A stretch of 64,000 nt of DNA from an uncultured Prevotella sp. (GTDB taxonomy: Bacteria; Bacteroidota; Bacteroidia; Bacteroidales; Bacteroidaceae). A model generated the notes under the pieces. The model worked only from the letters and a program-made list of their open reading frames with translations, was not told the origin of the DNA and ran no database searches. A program made the translations under genes and the position numbers. The stretch covers positions 62,001 to 126,000 of the forward strand of contig NZ_CAMJOS010000002.1 in NCBI RefSeq assembly GCF_946407605.1. The letters are read 5' to 3'. Below, one piece after another: positions 51,927 through 61,155 of this stretch (positions within the stretch are counted from its first letter, which is position 1; each line of letters opens with the position of its first letter).

Positions 51927-52546
51927 CCACCGCCCTGTTGTCAACCACATACTTCGGACCTGTTCAATGGTATCAGAAGCTGTATCGCTATGATAGCGTA
52001 CTCATTGAACAGTATGAGACCTTCCCGAAACAGACCTTTCGCAACCGTTGCCTTATTGCCACTACCAACGGCATTCAGGCACTGACGGTGCCTGTTTGTC
52101 ATGCAGGAGAACTATCCTCTTTCAACTTTCAACTTTCAACTTTCAACCAAAGAATCAGCAATCACGGCAACTGGCGCCATCTGCATTGGCAGGCTTTGCA
52201 GTCGGCTTATGGCGAGTCACCATTCTTTGAGTACTATGAGGACGACCTGCGTCCTTTCTTCACGGAGCACAACTGGGAACGCCTCACTGACTATAACGAT
52301 GCCATCTGTCGGAAAATGTGCGAGCTACTCGATATCCACCCCACCATCCACCACACCACAGAATACACGCCCCACCACCCCGCCGATTTCCGGGAGGTCA
52401 TCAATCCCAAGCATCCTGGCGATGACCCCGACTTCATACCCCGCCCCTATTATCAGGTCTACCAGCAGAAATACGGCTTCCTGCCCAACCTCAGCATCTT
52501 GGACCTCCTGTTTAACATGGGTCCGGAAAGTATCTTCTATCTATGA
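51923..52546 (+). CDS. WbqC family protein
   Basis: WbqC-like protein, 207 residues, often associated with polysaccharide synthesis; biochemical role unsettled. The family start (LLSTTYFGPVQWYQKL), FRNRCLIATTNGIQALTVPV, NHGNWRHLHWQALQSAYGESPFFEYYEDDL and NLSILDLLFNMGPES are all present. Residues ~65-75 ([11 protein letters not shown]) are encoded by four TTTCAAC heptamers inserted in the variable loop before RISNHGNW. Overlaps both neighbours by ATGA. Confidence 0.9.
   Translation: MTTALLSTTYFGPVQWYQKLYRYDSVLIEQYETFPKQTFRNRCLIATTNGIQALTVPVCHAGELSSFNFQLSTFNQRISNHGNWRHLHWQALQSAYGESPFFEYYEDDLRPFFTEHNWERLTDYNDAICRKMCELLDIHPTIHHTTEYTPHHPADFREVINPKHPGDDPDFIPRPYYQVYQQKYGFLPNLSILDLLFNMGPESIFYL
52115..52148. 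repeat. in-frame TTTCAAC tract in wbqC
   Basis: TTTCAAC x4 (52119-52146), exact copies, in the sense direction. Confidence 0.85.
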
Positions 52547-54537
52547 AACATTGGCTTGTTATCCTGTGTCTGTTATGCGGAATGACGGCCTTTGCACAGC
52601 AACAGCCGACATGGGAACAAGTATGGCACGACATCTCCAACCCTGAGGATATGGACGAAGAGGAGCTGACAGAGGATTATGAATGTCTGCAGCAACTGGC
52701 GGCACATCCCATCGACCTGAACAGCACCAGTTATGAGGAGCTGGAGCAGTTACCTTTCCTTTCTGAACAGCAGATAGAGGAGATGATGGAGTATCTTTAT
52801 CGCTATGGACCTATGCGCTCTTTCGGAGAGCTGCGTATGCTGAAGTCCATGGGACAGCGTGAGCTGGCGTTGCTGCCTTTCTTCATCACGCTGGAGGAAA
52901 AGACAGAAGACACAACGTCCTTTCCACGATGGTCAACTATTGCCAGAGAGGGCCGACATACGCTGACGGCAACAGGACGCATCCCTTTTTATCAGCGGAA
53001 AGGCGATGAACAGGGTTATCTGGGATATAAATACCGTCACTCACTGCGCTATGAGTTCTCGTATGGCAACTATGTGAAGGCAGGACTGATAGGCGCTCAG
53101 GATGCTGGCGAACCGTTTTTCGGACAGCGTAACTCCTGGGGCTACGACACCTATTCTTATTATATACAGGTGCAGCGACTGGGATGTCTGGAGAATGCTA
53201 TCGTCGGAAAATACAAGGTCTCTACGGGTTTAGGACTGGTGCTCAACACCAGTTTCTCGCTGGGAAAGCTATCCATGCTGCAAAAGCTGGGACGACAAAC
53301 GAACACGCTGCGCGTCCACAGCTCACGTTCTGAGGCCGACTATTTCCAGGGGGCTGCGGCAACGCTGAGAGTATTACAACCGCTTTCCGTCACACTCTTT
53401 GCCTCTTACCGTCCACTGGATGCCACCCTCAATGATGACGGCTCGGCAACTACCATCATCACCAGCGGCTATCACCGCACACCGACGGAATACGAGAAGA
53501 AAGGCAACACCCACGAGACGGACCTTGGGGGCAGCATCAGCTTCAGACAGGGTGGACTGCATCTGGGGGCTCATGCTGTATTGACAACGCTGGATCGCAA
53601 GCTACAGCCTGATACCTCTGTCATCTATCGCAGATACTATCCGCAGGGTGAACACTTCTTCAATGCGAGCTTGGACTACGGCTATACGCACCACCGCTTC
53701 TCGCTGAACGGCGAGACGGCTACAGACCGTCATGGTGCGCTAGCCACCATTCATTCTCTTAGCTTTCAGCCATCGAGTGCGCTCAGTCTAATGGCGCTGC
53801 AACGTTTTTACAGCTATCGTTATACGGGCTATCATGCACATAGCTTCGGCGATAACTCCCGTGCCCAGAACGAGAGTGGCTTCTACCTGGGATTCTCGTG
53901 GACACCAATGGGACACCTGCACCTGCAGGGCTATGCTGACTATGCCTATTTCCCTTGGGCACGCTATCAGGCGATGGACACCTCGCATGCTTGGGACTTC
54001 CTGCTTCAGGGCGACTGGCAGTTACAGCGCTGGGGCATAAAAGCACGACACAGACTGCGTATGAGACAGAAGAATAATGAAGAAGCAACAGCACTGATTC
54101 CTGACAACGAACACCGGGGACGACTATCCGTTACCTATACCCATCCTACGGCATGGAGTACCAAGACTCAGTTGGATTATACGCATTCTGCCTATAAGAC
54201 TACCTGCAAGGGTTATATGGTGAGTGAGCATCTGGGGTGGCAACAGAAAAACTGGCAGTGGAACCTGGCTACAGGTTATTTCAATACCGATGATTACAAC
54301 AGCCGCATCTATCTCTACGAACATCAGATGCAGCACGACATCGCCTTCCCGATGTTCTATGGCGAGGGACTCCGCCTGGCTTTCTATGTTCGTACTGACG
54401 TTGTCAAGAACCTGCGACTGTCGGCAAAGCTAGGCTACACAAACTATTTTGACCGCTCTGTCATCGGCACAGGACAACAACAGATAGCACAAGCGCATAC
54501 CACCGATTTGGACCTGCAGCTACGCTGGAAATTCTAA
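52543..54537 (+). CDS. helix-hairpin-helix domain protein with outer-membrane barrel
   Basis: 664 residues with a signal peptide (MKHWLVILCLLCGMTAFAQ). Residues ~40-125 contain helix-hairpin-helix-like helices (IDLNSTSYEELEQLPFLSEQQIEEMMEYL, RSFGELRMLKSMG). The remainder (~140-664) is built of amphipathic aromatic-rich strands ending in TTDLDLQLRWKF, as in an outer-membrane beta barrel. Widespread in Bacteroidota but uncharacterised. The HHH part in an exported protein more likely acts as a protein-interaction module than in DNA binding; this is inference. Last gene of the dapB-lepB run, ATGA overlap with wbqC. Confidence 0.75.
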   Translation: MKHWLVILCLLCGMTAFAQQQPTWEQVWHDISNPEDMDEEELTEDYECLQQLAAHPIDLNSTSYEELEQLPFLSEQQIEEMMEYLYRYGPMRSFGELRMLKSMGQRELALLPFFITLEEKTEDTTSFPRWSTIAREGRHTLTATGRIPFYQRKGDEQGYLGYKYRHSLRYEFSYGNYVKAGLIGAQDAGEPFFGQRNSWGYDTYSYYIQVQRLGCLENAIVGKYKVSTGLGLVLNTSFSLGKLSMLQKLGRQTNTLRVHSSRSEADYFQGAAATLRVLQPLSVTLFASYRPLDATLNDDGSATTIITSGYHRTPTEYEKKGNTHETDLGGSISFRQGGLHLGAHAVLTTLDRKLQPDTSVIYRRYYPQGEHFFNASLDYGYTHHRFSLNGETATDRHGALATIHSLSFQPSSALSLMALQRFYSYRYTGYHAHSFGDNSRAQNESGFYLGFSWTPMGHLHLQGYADYAYFPWARYQAMDTSHAWDFLLQGDWQLQRWGIKARHRLRMRQKNNEEATALIPDNEHRGRLSVTYTHPTAWSTKTQLDYTHSAYKTTCKGYMVSEHLGWQQKNWQWNLATGYFNTDDYNSRIYLYEHQMQHDIAFPMFYGEGLRLAFYVRTDVVKNLRLSAKLGYTNYFDRSVIGTGQQQIAQAHTTDLDLQLRWKF

Positions 54538-54583
54538 GTTCAAAGAAACATCAGGAGCATTCCATATATTCGCTGCTCGAAAA

Positions 54584-54615
54584 TTTGGTATTTTGCGCGC
54601 TTATTAGTACCTTTG
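54584..54615 (+). promoter_or_regulatory. promoter for the AICAR transformylase gene
   Basis: TTTG 54584-54587, 20-base spacer, TACCTTTG 54608-54615. Confidence 0.65.
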
Positions 54616-54643
54616 CACCCACAAACCAAACTGCATCGCAAAA

Positions 54644-55834
54644 ATGAAAGAATTACCCTTGAAGTACGGATGTAATCCGAATCAGAAACCATCGCGTGTT
54701 TATATGGCCGATGGCTCTGAACTGCCCATCGAAGTCGTTAACGGCCGTCCCGGCTACATCAACCTGCTGGATGCTTTCAACTCCTGGCAGCTGGTGAAGG
54801 AACTGAAGCAGGCTACTGGTCTGGCTTCTGCCGCCTCGTTCAAGCACGTATCACCTGCCGGTGCTGCCGTTGGTCTGCCTTTGAGCGACACACTGAAGCA
54901 CATCTATTTCGTCGACGACATTCCTGGTCTGGATGAGTCACCTATTGCCTGTGCCTATGCTCGTGCCCGTGGTGCCGACCGTATGTCATCCTATGGTGAC
55001 TTTATCGCCCTGAGCGACACCTGCGACAAGACCACAGCCCTGATTATCAAGCGTGAGGTTTCTGATGGTGTCATCGCTCCCGACTACACCCCTGAGGCTC
55101 TCGAGATTCTGAAGGAAAAGCGCAAGGGTACCTATAATGTCATCAAGATTGATGCTAACTACAAACCCGCTCCCGTTGAGACCAAGCAGGTGTTTGGCGT
55201 CACCTTCGAACAGGGACGTAACGAGATTCAGCTTGACGACCCCGCATTGTTTGAGAATATCCCCACACAGAATAAGACCTTCTCTGCAGAGGCCAAGCGC
55301 GATCTGATGATTGCCCTCATCACCCTGAAGTACACCCAGTCAAACTCAGTGTGCTACGTCAAGGATGGTCAGGCAATCGGCATCGGTGCCGGTCAGCAGA
55401 GCCGCATCCACTGCACCCGTCTGGCAGGACAGAAGGCTGATATCTGGTGGCTGCGCCAGCATCCAAAGGTGCTGAACCTGCCTTTTAAGGAGGGTATCCG
55501 TCGTGCAGACCGTGATAACACCATCGACGTATATATCTCTGAGGATGAACACGATGATGTGCTGCGTGACGGTGCTTGGGAGCAGTTCTTCACAGAGAAG
55601 CCCGAGGTGCTGACACTGGCAGAGAAAAAGGAATGGATTGCCAAGAACACGGAAGTGAGTCTGGGTAGTGATGCTTTCTTCCCCTTCGGTGACAATATCG
55701 AACGTGCCCACAAGAGTGGTGTACAGTACATCGCCCAGGCTGGTGGTTCGGTGCGTGATGATCATGTCATCATGACTTGCGACAAGTACGGCATCGCAAT
55801 GACCTTCACTGGCGTTCGTCTGTTCCATCATTAA
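54644..55834 (+). CDS. phosphoribosylaminoimidazolecarboxamide formyltransferase, single-domain
   Basis: Penultimate step of purine synthesis (AICAR to FAICAR with formyl-folate). 396 residues containing only the AICAR transformylase part of PurH; the IMP cyclohydrolase domain is absent. ASFKHVSPAGAAVG (~65-78) carries the Lys-His catalytic pair and SNSVCYVKDGQAIGIGAGQQSRIHCTRLAG is the folate-side block. DAFFPFGDNIERAHKSGVQYIAQAGGSVRD matches the C-terminal motif. Either a full-length PurH lies elsewhere, or the cyclohydrolase is separate. It precedes a small basic protein gene by 11 bases. Confidence 0.9.
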   Translation: MKELPLKYGCNPNQKPSRVYMADGSELPIEVVNGRPGYINLLDAFNSWQLVKELKQATGLASAASFKHVSPAGAAVGLPLSDTLKHIYFVDDIPGLDESPIACAYARARGADRMSSYGDFIALSDTCDKTTALIIKREVSDGVIAPDYTPEALEILKEKRKGTYNVIKIDANYKPAPVETKQVFGVTFEQGRNEIQLDDPALFENIPTQNKTFSAEAKRDLMIALITLKYTQSNSVCYVKDGQAIGIGAGQQSRIHCTRLAGQKADIWWLRQHPKVLNLPFKEGIRRADRDNTIDVYISEDEHDDVLRDGAWEQFFTEKPEVLTLAEKKEWIAKNTEVSLGSDAFFPFGDNIERAHKSGVQYIAQAGGSVRDDHVIMTCDKYGIAMTFTGVRLFHH

Positions 55835-55845
55835 ACCCACAGGCT

Positions 55846-56046
55846 ATGGCAGTAGGCGAAGACGATTTTCAGAGCATTCTTGAGAATGGTATTTCCTTCG
55901 GTAAGGGTGGCGAACGCAAGGACCCCAACGAGGGAAAGGTGAAAACCAAGGCCAAGAAGAAAAAGTATATTACGGGGGCTCATGGTAGTGGTTCTGCTAA
56001 GCAAAAAGCTAAGTATAGGGAGCAACGAGCCAACCGTAAACACTAA
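55846..56046 (+). CDS. small basic protein of unknown function
   Basis: 66 residues from the ATG at 55846, 11 bases after the formyltransferase stop. The first 25 residues are acidic and the rest is strongly basic (KVKTKAKKKKYITGAHGSGSAKQKAKYREQRANRKH). The basic tail looks like an RNA- or ribosome-binding segment. No family recognised. The position before a strong terminator and close spacing support a real gene. Confidence 0.65.
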   Translation: MAVGEDDFQSILENGISFGKGGERKDPNEGKVKTKAKKKKYITGAHGSGSAKQKAKYREQRANRKH

Positions 56047-56074
56047 ATGCGACAAACAGAAAAATTCCTGATAC

Positions 56075-56105
56075 ATCCGGTGCAGTCAACGCACCGGATT
56101 TTTTG
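56075..56105 (+). terminator. intrinsic terminator behind the small basic protein gene
   Basis: Perfect 9-bp stem ATCCGGTGC / GCACCGGAT (56075-56083 / 56091-56099) followed by T6. Confidence 0.92.
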
Positions 56106-56113
56106 TATTTTTG
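56106..56113 (+). promoter_or_regulatory. -7 promoter element for GH3-CE1
   Basis: TATTTTTG directly behind the terminator T-run, 32 bases before the GH3 ATG. No -33 box at normal spacing. Confidence 0.4.
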
Positions 56114-56144
56114 CGGTGTGAAAACCATTAATTAAAAACGAAGC

Positions 56145-58766
56145 ATGAAAACAAGAATGATGCTGGCAACCTTAGCCGTTGTCATGAGTGCCACAAACGT
56201 AAAAGCACAACAAGTAAAGTATCCCTGGCAGGACACGAAACTGCCAAGAGCAGAACGTGTAGAAAACCTGCTGGGAATGTTAACTCCCGAAGAGAAAGTC
56301 GGTCTGATGATGAACAAGAGTGTATCCATCGACCGTCTGGGCATTCCCTCCTACAACTGGTGGAGTGAAGCTTGTCATGGTGTACGCCAAGGTGACTACA
56401 CCGTGTATCCCCAACCCATTGGTATGGCTGCGGCCTTCAACGCACAGCTTGTACACGATGTCTTCTCGCAAGTGAGCGACGAGGCTCGTGCCAACTGGAA
56501 CCGTACCGACCACAATGACCCGAAGCTTTTCAACGTCCCTATGGGTGTGACCTATTATCCTGGCAACCCTGAGCTGACGTTCTGGTGTCCTAATGTCAAT
56601 ATCTTCCGTGACCCTCGTTGGGGACGTGGTCAGGAGACCTGCGGTGAAGACCCCTATATGAATGCCGTCCTGGGCGTTCAGACTGTTCTGGGTATGCAGG
56701 GCAATAACGATAAGTACTTCAAGACCCATGCCTGTGCCAAGCACTATGCTGTACACAGCGGTCCGGAGCCCCTGCGCCACTCCATGAATGTGGACCCCAC
56801 CAACCGCGACCTGTGGGAGACCTATCTGCCCGCCTTCAAGGCATTGGTAAAGAAAGCCAACGTTCGTGAGGTGATGTGTGCTTATCAGCGTTTCGAAGGT
56901 AAGCCCTGTTGCACCAGTGACCGTCTGCTGATTGATATCCTGCGTAACAAGTGGGGTTACGACGGTATTGTGCTGACTGACTGCGACGCCATCAATAACT
57001 TCTTCAATCGTGGACAGCACGAGACACACAAGGACGGACTCTCAGCTTCTGTCGATGCCGTATTGAACGGTACCGACCTGGAGTGCGGAAAGGTGTTTAT
57101 GTCGCTAACAGAAGGTCTGAAGAAAGGCCTCATCAAAGAGGCTGACCTCGATGGACATCTGCGTAAGACCCTGATGGGCCGCTTCGAGCTGGGTATGTTC
57201 GACCCTGCCGAGATGTTGCCTTGGGCCAATATTCCCGCATCTAATATCAGTAGCGAGGAACACGACATCCTGGCCACTCAGGCTGCCCGTGAGTCGATGG
57301 TGCTGTTGGAGAACAAAGGCGTGCTGCCTCTCTCGAAGAGCATCAAGACACTGGCTGTCATCGGTCCTAATGCCGACGATGTGGAACTGCTGAATGGTAA
57401 CTACGGCGGCACACCCACCAAGGAGCACCAGCACTCACTGCTCAGCGGCATCAAGGCTGCTGTGCCTGGTGCAAACATCATCTATCGTAAGGCCTGTGAG
57501 CTTAACGATGAATTTATCACTGTACCCCATCTGCAGGAGTTCAACGACGGCAAGGGTATGAAGGTGGAATTCTGGAACGACAGAAATACCAACTTCGAGA
57601 ATCCCGTTAAGAGCGGTTACTATACCGAGCTTAACTTCTCAACCTTTGGTGCTTGGGGCTTTGCCGAGGGTGTCACCAACGATAATCTTGCTGTTCGCAT
57701 CAGTGGCAAGTACACCGCCACCTTCACCGGCGAGATGAAGTACACCCTCTCTACCGATAATGGTTATGTGCTGAAAGTCAATGGACAGGTAGTTGAAGAG
57801 AACAAGGGCGGTGGACGTCGTGGCTTCGGCTTCGGAGGACGTCGCGGTGCTGAGTATAAGTCATTCAATGTTGAGGAGGGCAACACCTATGACATCGTCA
57901 TAGAATATCGTCGTGGCAATGGTAACTTCGCTATGCTGCGTGGCGATATCTGCGAGCGTAAGCTGGCTGACTTTACCGACCTGGCTAATGAATTGAAGGT
58001 GGCTGACGCCATCATCATCATCGGAGGTATCTCGGCTCGTATGGAAGGCGAAGGTGGCGATAAGGCCGACATCGAACTACCTAAGGTACAGCAGCTGCTG
58101 GTTCAGGCTATGCACAAGACTGGCAAGCCCGTTATCTTCGTGAACTGCTCTGGCTCTGCCATCGCTTTCGGTAGCGTAGAGGGTGAATACGATGCGCTGC
58201 TACAGGCTTGGTATCCTGGTCAGGGTGGTGCTAAGGCACTGGCCGACGTCATCTTTGGTGACTACAACCCTGGTGGCAAGCTGCCTGTTACGTTCTATCG
58301 CTCTACTGCCGACCTGCCCGACTTCATGGACTACTCTATGAAGAACCGCACCTATCGCTACTTCACTGGCGTAGCTCAGTATGCTTTCGGCTACGGCCTC
58401 AGCTACACCACCTTCAACGTAGGTCAGGGTAAGCTCAGCGCCAAGAGCATGAAGAAAGATGGTAAGGTAAGCGTCACCGTTCCTGTCACCAATACCGGAA
58501 AGCGTGAAGGCACTGAGACTATTCAGGTTTATGTGAAGCGTCTCGATGATGCCGGTGCTCCCATCAAGGCCCTGAAGGGCTTCCAGAAGCTGAGTCTGAA
58601 GCCTGGCGAGACGAAGAAAGCCGAGATTGTTCTCGATGGTGAGGCTTTCGAGTACTACAACGAGAATATCGACGAGCTGAGCGTCATGCCTGGTCGCTAT
58701 AAGATTCTCTATGGCACCTCGTCACTGGACAAGGACCTGAAGTCATTTGATTTTACCGTGAAATAA
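56145..58766 (+). CDS. GH3 glycoside hydrolase with inserted PA14 domain, xylosidase/glucosidase type
   Basis: Exo-acting enzyme that removes terminal beta-linked sugars, most likely xylose or glucose, from hemicellulose. 873 residues with a signal peptide (to ~22). The barrel domain covers ~30-370, with the nucleophile Asp279 in GIVLTDCDAI and substrate-binding SEACHG, KHYAVH. The second GH3 domain is split by a PA14 module (~465-620; MKVEFWNDRNTNF, YTLSTDNGYVLKVNGQVV), which often shapes the active-site entrance. A fibronectin-type domain ends the protein (GTETIQVYVKRL). Followed by a CE1 gene after 33 bases, so the pair suits arabinoxylan breakdown. Exact substrate not set by sequence. Confidence 0.92.
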   Translation: MKTRMMLATLAVVMSATNVKAQQVKYPWQDTKLPRAERVENLLGMLTPEEKVGLMMNKSVSIDRLGIPSYNWWSEACHGVRQGDYTVYPQPIGMAAAFNAQLVHDVFSQVSDEARANWNRTDHNDPKLFNVPMGVTYYPGNPELTFWCPNVNIFRDPRWGRGQETCGEDPYMNAVLGVQTVLGMQGNNDKYFKTHACAKHYAVHSGPEPLRHSMNVDPTNRDLWETYLPAFKALVKKANVREVMCAYQRFEGKPCCTSDRLLIDILRNKWGYDGIVLTDCDAINNFFNRGQHETHKDGLSASVDAVLNGTDLECGKVFMSLTEGLKKGLIKEADLDGHLRKTLMGRFELGMFDPAEMLPWANIPASNISSEEHDILATQAARESMVLLENKGVLPLSKSIKTLAVIGPNADDVELLNGNYGGTPTKEHQHSLLSGIKAAVPGANIIYRKACELNDEFITVPHLQEFNDGKGMKVEFWNDRNTNFENPVKSGYYTELNFSTFGAWGFAEGVTNDNLAVRISGKYTATFTGEMKYTLSTDNGYVLKVNGQVVEENKGGGRRGFGFGGRRGAEYKSFNVEEGNTYDIVIEYRRGNGNFAMLRGDICERKLADFTDLANELKVADAIIIIGGISARMEGEGGDKADIELPKVQQLLVQAMHKTGKPVIFVNCSGSAIAFGSVEGEYDALLQAWYPGQGGAKALADVIFGDYNPGGKLPVTFYRSTADLPDFMDYSMKNRTYRYFTGVAQYAFGYGLSYTTFNVGQGKLSAKSMKKDGKVSVTVPVTNTGKREGTETIQVYVKRLDDAGAPIKALKGFQKLSLKPGETKKAEIVLDGEAFEYYNENIDELSVMPGRYKILYGTSSLDKDLKSFDFTVK

Positions 58767-58799
58767 CTCAATAACTAACCTTTTTTATCGATATTAATA

Positions 58800-60803
58800 A
58801 TGAAAAAAACAATGCTTATGTTAGCGCTGATGACCTGTGCAATCACAGGTTCAGCGCAACCGAGTGCCAATGATGATGGGACTGTAACCTTCCGTTATCA
58901 GAACGACTCAGCCAAGAAAGTGCTGGTCGATGTACAGTTTGCAGGACAGAAAGAAATGACACGTGGTGCCGATGGTGTATGGAGTGTAACGCTGGGACCT
59001 GTTGCTCCAGACATGTATCCCTACTGCTTTATCGTTGACGGTGTCAGCGTGATGGACCCCCTGAACCAGCAGTATTTCCCCAACGAGGGTTTTAAGAACA
59101 GTCTGGTGGAGATTCCTTCAAAGAACGGAGCCCTGCCTCACGACATCCGTGAGGTGCCTCATGGACGTGTAGAGTATATACATTACTATTCTAAGAGTCT
59201 GGGAGGTACTAACAATGCTGTGGTCTATCTGCCTCCCCGTTATATGGAGGATCAGCAGAAGAAGTACCCAGTGTTCTATCTCATCAGCGGCACCACCGAT
59301 ACTGAGGAAGTTTACTACAAGGTGGGACGTGTGAACTATATCATGGACAACCTGCTGGCTGAGGACAAAGCCAAGGAGATGATTGTGGTGATGCCTTATG
59401 GCAACCCCACCAAGCTGCTAGCTCCCAAGCCCGATAATGCTCAGGCTGGCGGTGCTCCCCAGATGCGCTTTGGCGGCGATGTGTTCAGCAAGGACCTCAT
59501 CAACGACCTGATGCCATATATCGAGGCAAACTATCGTACGAAGAACGATCGCGACAACCGTGCTATAGGCGGTTTCTCTCGTGGTGGCAACCAGGCTCTG
59601 ATGAATGGTTTGTCGAACCTCGACAAGTTCTCTTACCTCTGCTCTTACAGCTCATTCACCTCGACAGATATTCCTAATGTCTACGACAAGGCCGCCGACA
59701 CCAACAAGAAGATTCATCTCTTCTGGCTCGGCGTAGGTACTGACGATTTCCTCTATGGCAATGCTCGCGACTATATGCAGTTCCTCGACGAGAAGGGCAT
59801 TACCAGCGTCAAGTATTTCACCACCGACAAGTTCGGCCACACCTGGATGAATGCCAAGTGCTTCCTGGCTCAGACGCTGCCGCTGCTTTTCAACAAGAAG
59901 GCTGCTGAGGCTGCCATGAAGGAAGCCAAGCCCGCTCCCGCCAAGACTGGTCAGGAGCAGCAGTTCACTGCTGGTGTCATGGCCCGCCTGTTCCCACGTC
60001 CTATCATCTCTCCAGAATACACACCAGACGGTATCACCTTCCGTTTCAAAGCTCCTGAGGCCAAGAAGGTAGAGCTGCTTTGCGAGATGATTCCTGAAAG
60101 CATCGTCATGGAGCGCGACTCTGACGGCGTGTGGAGCACAGAACTGAAAGACTATATCTTCGAGACCTTCAAATATTGCTTTATCGTTGACGGAACAGCC
60201 GTTGCCGACCCCAGCAATATGTATCTCTCGCCTGACAGAGGCTTCAAGTTCAGCATAGCCGACAATCCCCTGTCGCCCTTCAACTTCGCTTCTCAAGGTG
60301 AGATAGAGCATGGTCGCGTGGCTTATGACCTGGAAGCCAAAGAAGCATGGTATACTTCACCCATGCCTCGTCAGCAGGGCATGTCGATGCCTAAGATTAT
60401 CCAGCTGATTCCTGGTAAGGATGATACCATGGAGAGCTGGTTCAAGATTGGAGGTGCCGACGCTATCATCGACCGTCTGCTGGCCGACGGCAAAACCAAG
60501 CCTTGCATTGTAACCACCAGCGCTATGGACTTTATGCCTCAGGGTGGTGGCGGTATGCGTATGCCTGGCTTCTCTCCCAGAGTACTACGTGCCGATGATT
60601 ATCCCACATGGTCACAGCGTCGCCGTGCCCTCGTAAAACTGCTGCTGGAAATTGGACGTGAGGCCGATACTCAGTTCCCAGGCTTCGGTGGAGGCCGTCC
60701 TGGTGGCGGTGGTGGCTTCGGCGGAGGTCGTCCTGGAGGCGGTGGCTTCGGCGGAGGCGGCTTCGGTGGAGGCTTTGGTGGTGGTTTCAACCCAGCACCC
60801 TAA
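58800..60803 (+). CDS. CE1-type esterase, duplicated, with a truncated second catalytic unit
   Basis: Likely feruloyl or acetyl esterase acting on xylan side chains; 667 residues, signal peptide to ~19. Unit 1: an E-set/CBM48-like domain (~22-105), then an esterase with Ser260 in GGFSRGGNQAL, Asp315/316 in GTDDFLYG and His347 in FGHTWMN. Unit 2: a second E-set domain (~385-495), then only the first part of an esterase (~495-640) with no GxSxG. The chain ends in a Gly/Phe-rich stretch (~650-667). Unit 2 is therefore probably non-catalytic and may bind substrate. Co-transcribed with the GH3 gene. Confidence 0.88.
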   Translation: MKKTMLMLALMTCAITGSAQPSANDDGTVTFRYQNDSAKKVLVDVQFAGQKEMTRGADGVWSVTLGPVAPDMYPYCFIVDGVSVMDPLNQQYFPNEGFKNSLVEIPSKNGALPHDIREVPHGRVEYIHYYSKSLGGTNNAVVYLPPRYMEDQQKKYPVFYLISGTTDTEEVYYKVGRVNYIMDNLLAEDKAKEMIVVMPYGNPTKLLAPKPDNAQAGGAPQMRFGGDVFSKDLINDLMPYIEANYRTKNDRDNRAIGGFSRGGNQALMNGLSNLDKFSYLCSYSSFTSTDIPNVYDKAADTNKKIHLFWLGVGTDDFLYGNARDYMQFLDEKGITSVKYFTTDKFGHTWMNAKCFLAQTLPLLFNKKAAEAAMKEAKPAPAKTGQEQQFTAGVMARLFPRPIISPEYTPDGITFRFKAPEAKKVELLCEMIPESIVMERDSDGVWSTELKDYIFETFKYCFIVDGTAVADPSNMYLSPDRGFKFSIADNPLSPFNFASQGEIEHGRVAYDLEAKEAWYTSPMPRQQGMSMPKIIQLIPGKDDTMESWFKIGGADAIIDRLLADGKTKPCIVTTSAMDFMPQGGGGMRMPGFSPRVLRADDYPTWSQRRRALVKLLLEIGREADTQFPGFGGGRPGGGGGFGGGRPGGGGFGGGGFGGGFGGGFNPAP

Positions 60804-60814
60804 GCCAAGCAAAT

Positions 60815-60886
60815 GGGGCCAATGAGCCCTATAGGCCCAATAAGTCTATACCCTATAAGTCCTATGAGTTCTCATAGGACTTTTAT
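60815..60886. repeat. 9-bp-type tandem repeats ending in a terminator hairpin
   Basis: Degenerate units of the kind GCCCAATAA / GTCCTATGA / CCCTATAA run from 60818. The last units form a 12-bp stem (60857-60868 / 60871-60882) followed by T-rich sequence, a likely terminator of GH3-CE1. The rest of the gap to 61108 shows nothing recognisable except AT-rich sequence. Confidence 0.6.
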
Positions 60887-61108
60887 TATCTTACAAAGAA
60901 ATACATGAAGGCAGCAAAGTAGTGGGATGATCAAGCTCAAGGTCGTCCTGAGCCCATGTCCTCAAGCGAAACAGACACAAACAGATGATGGTTTATATTT
61001 TCAACGAAAGTTGATTCATTTTCGTTGCAAAGATACAAAATTTATTAATTAAATAAGGTGTTTAGATAATAAATAATTAAAAAAGGTGCTACTTTTCGCA
61101 TTTTTTAG

Positions 61109-61116
61109 TAACTTTG
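61109..61116 (+). promoter_or_regulatory. -7 promoter element for the succinate CoA-transferase gene
   Basis: TAACTTTG, 39 bases before the ATG. Confidence 0.6.
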
Positions 61117-61155
61117 CGCCCTATAAATAAAAAAACGTCCTAAATATCAATTAGA

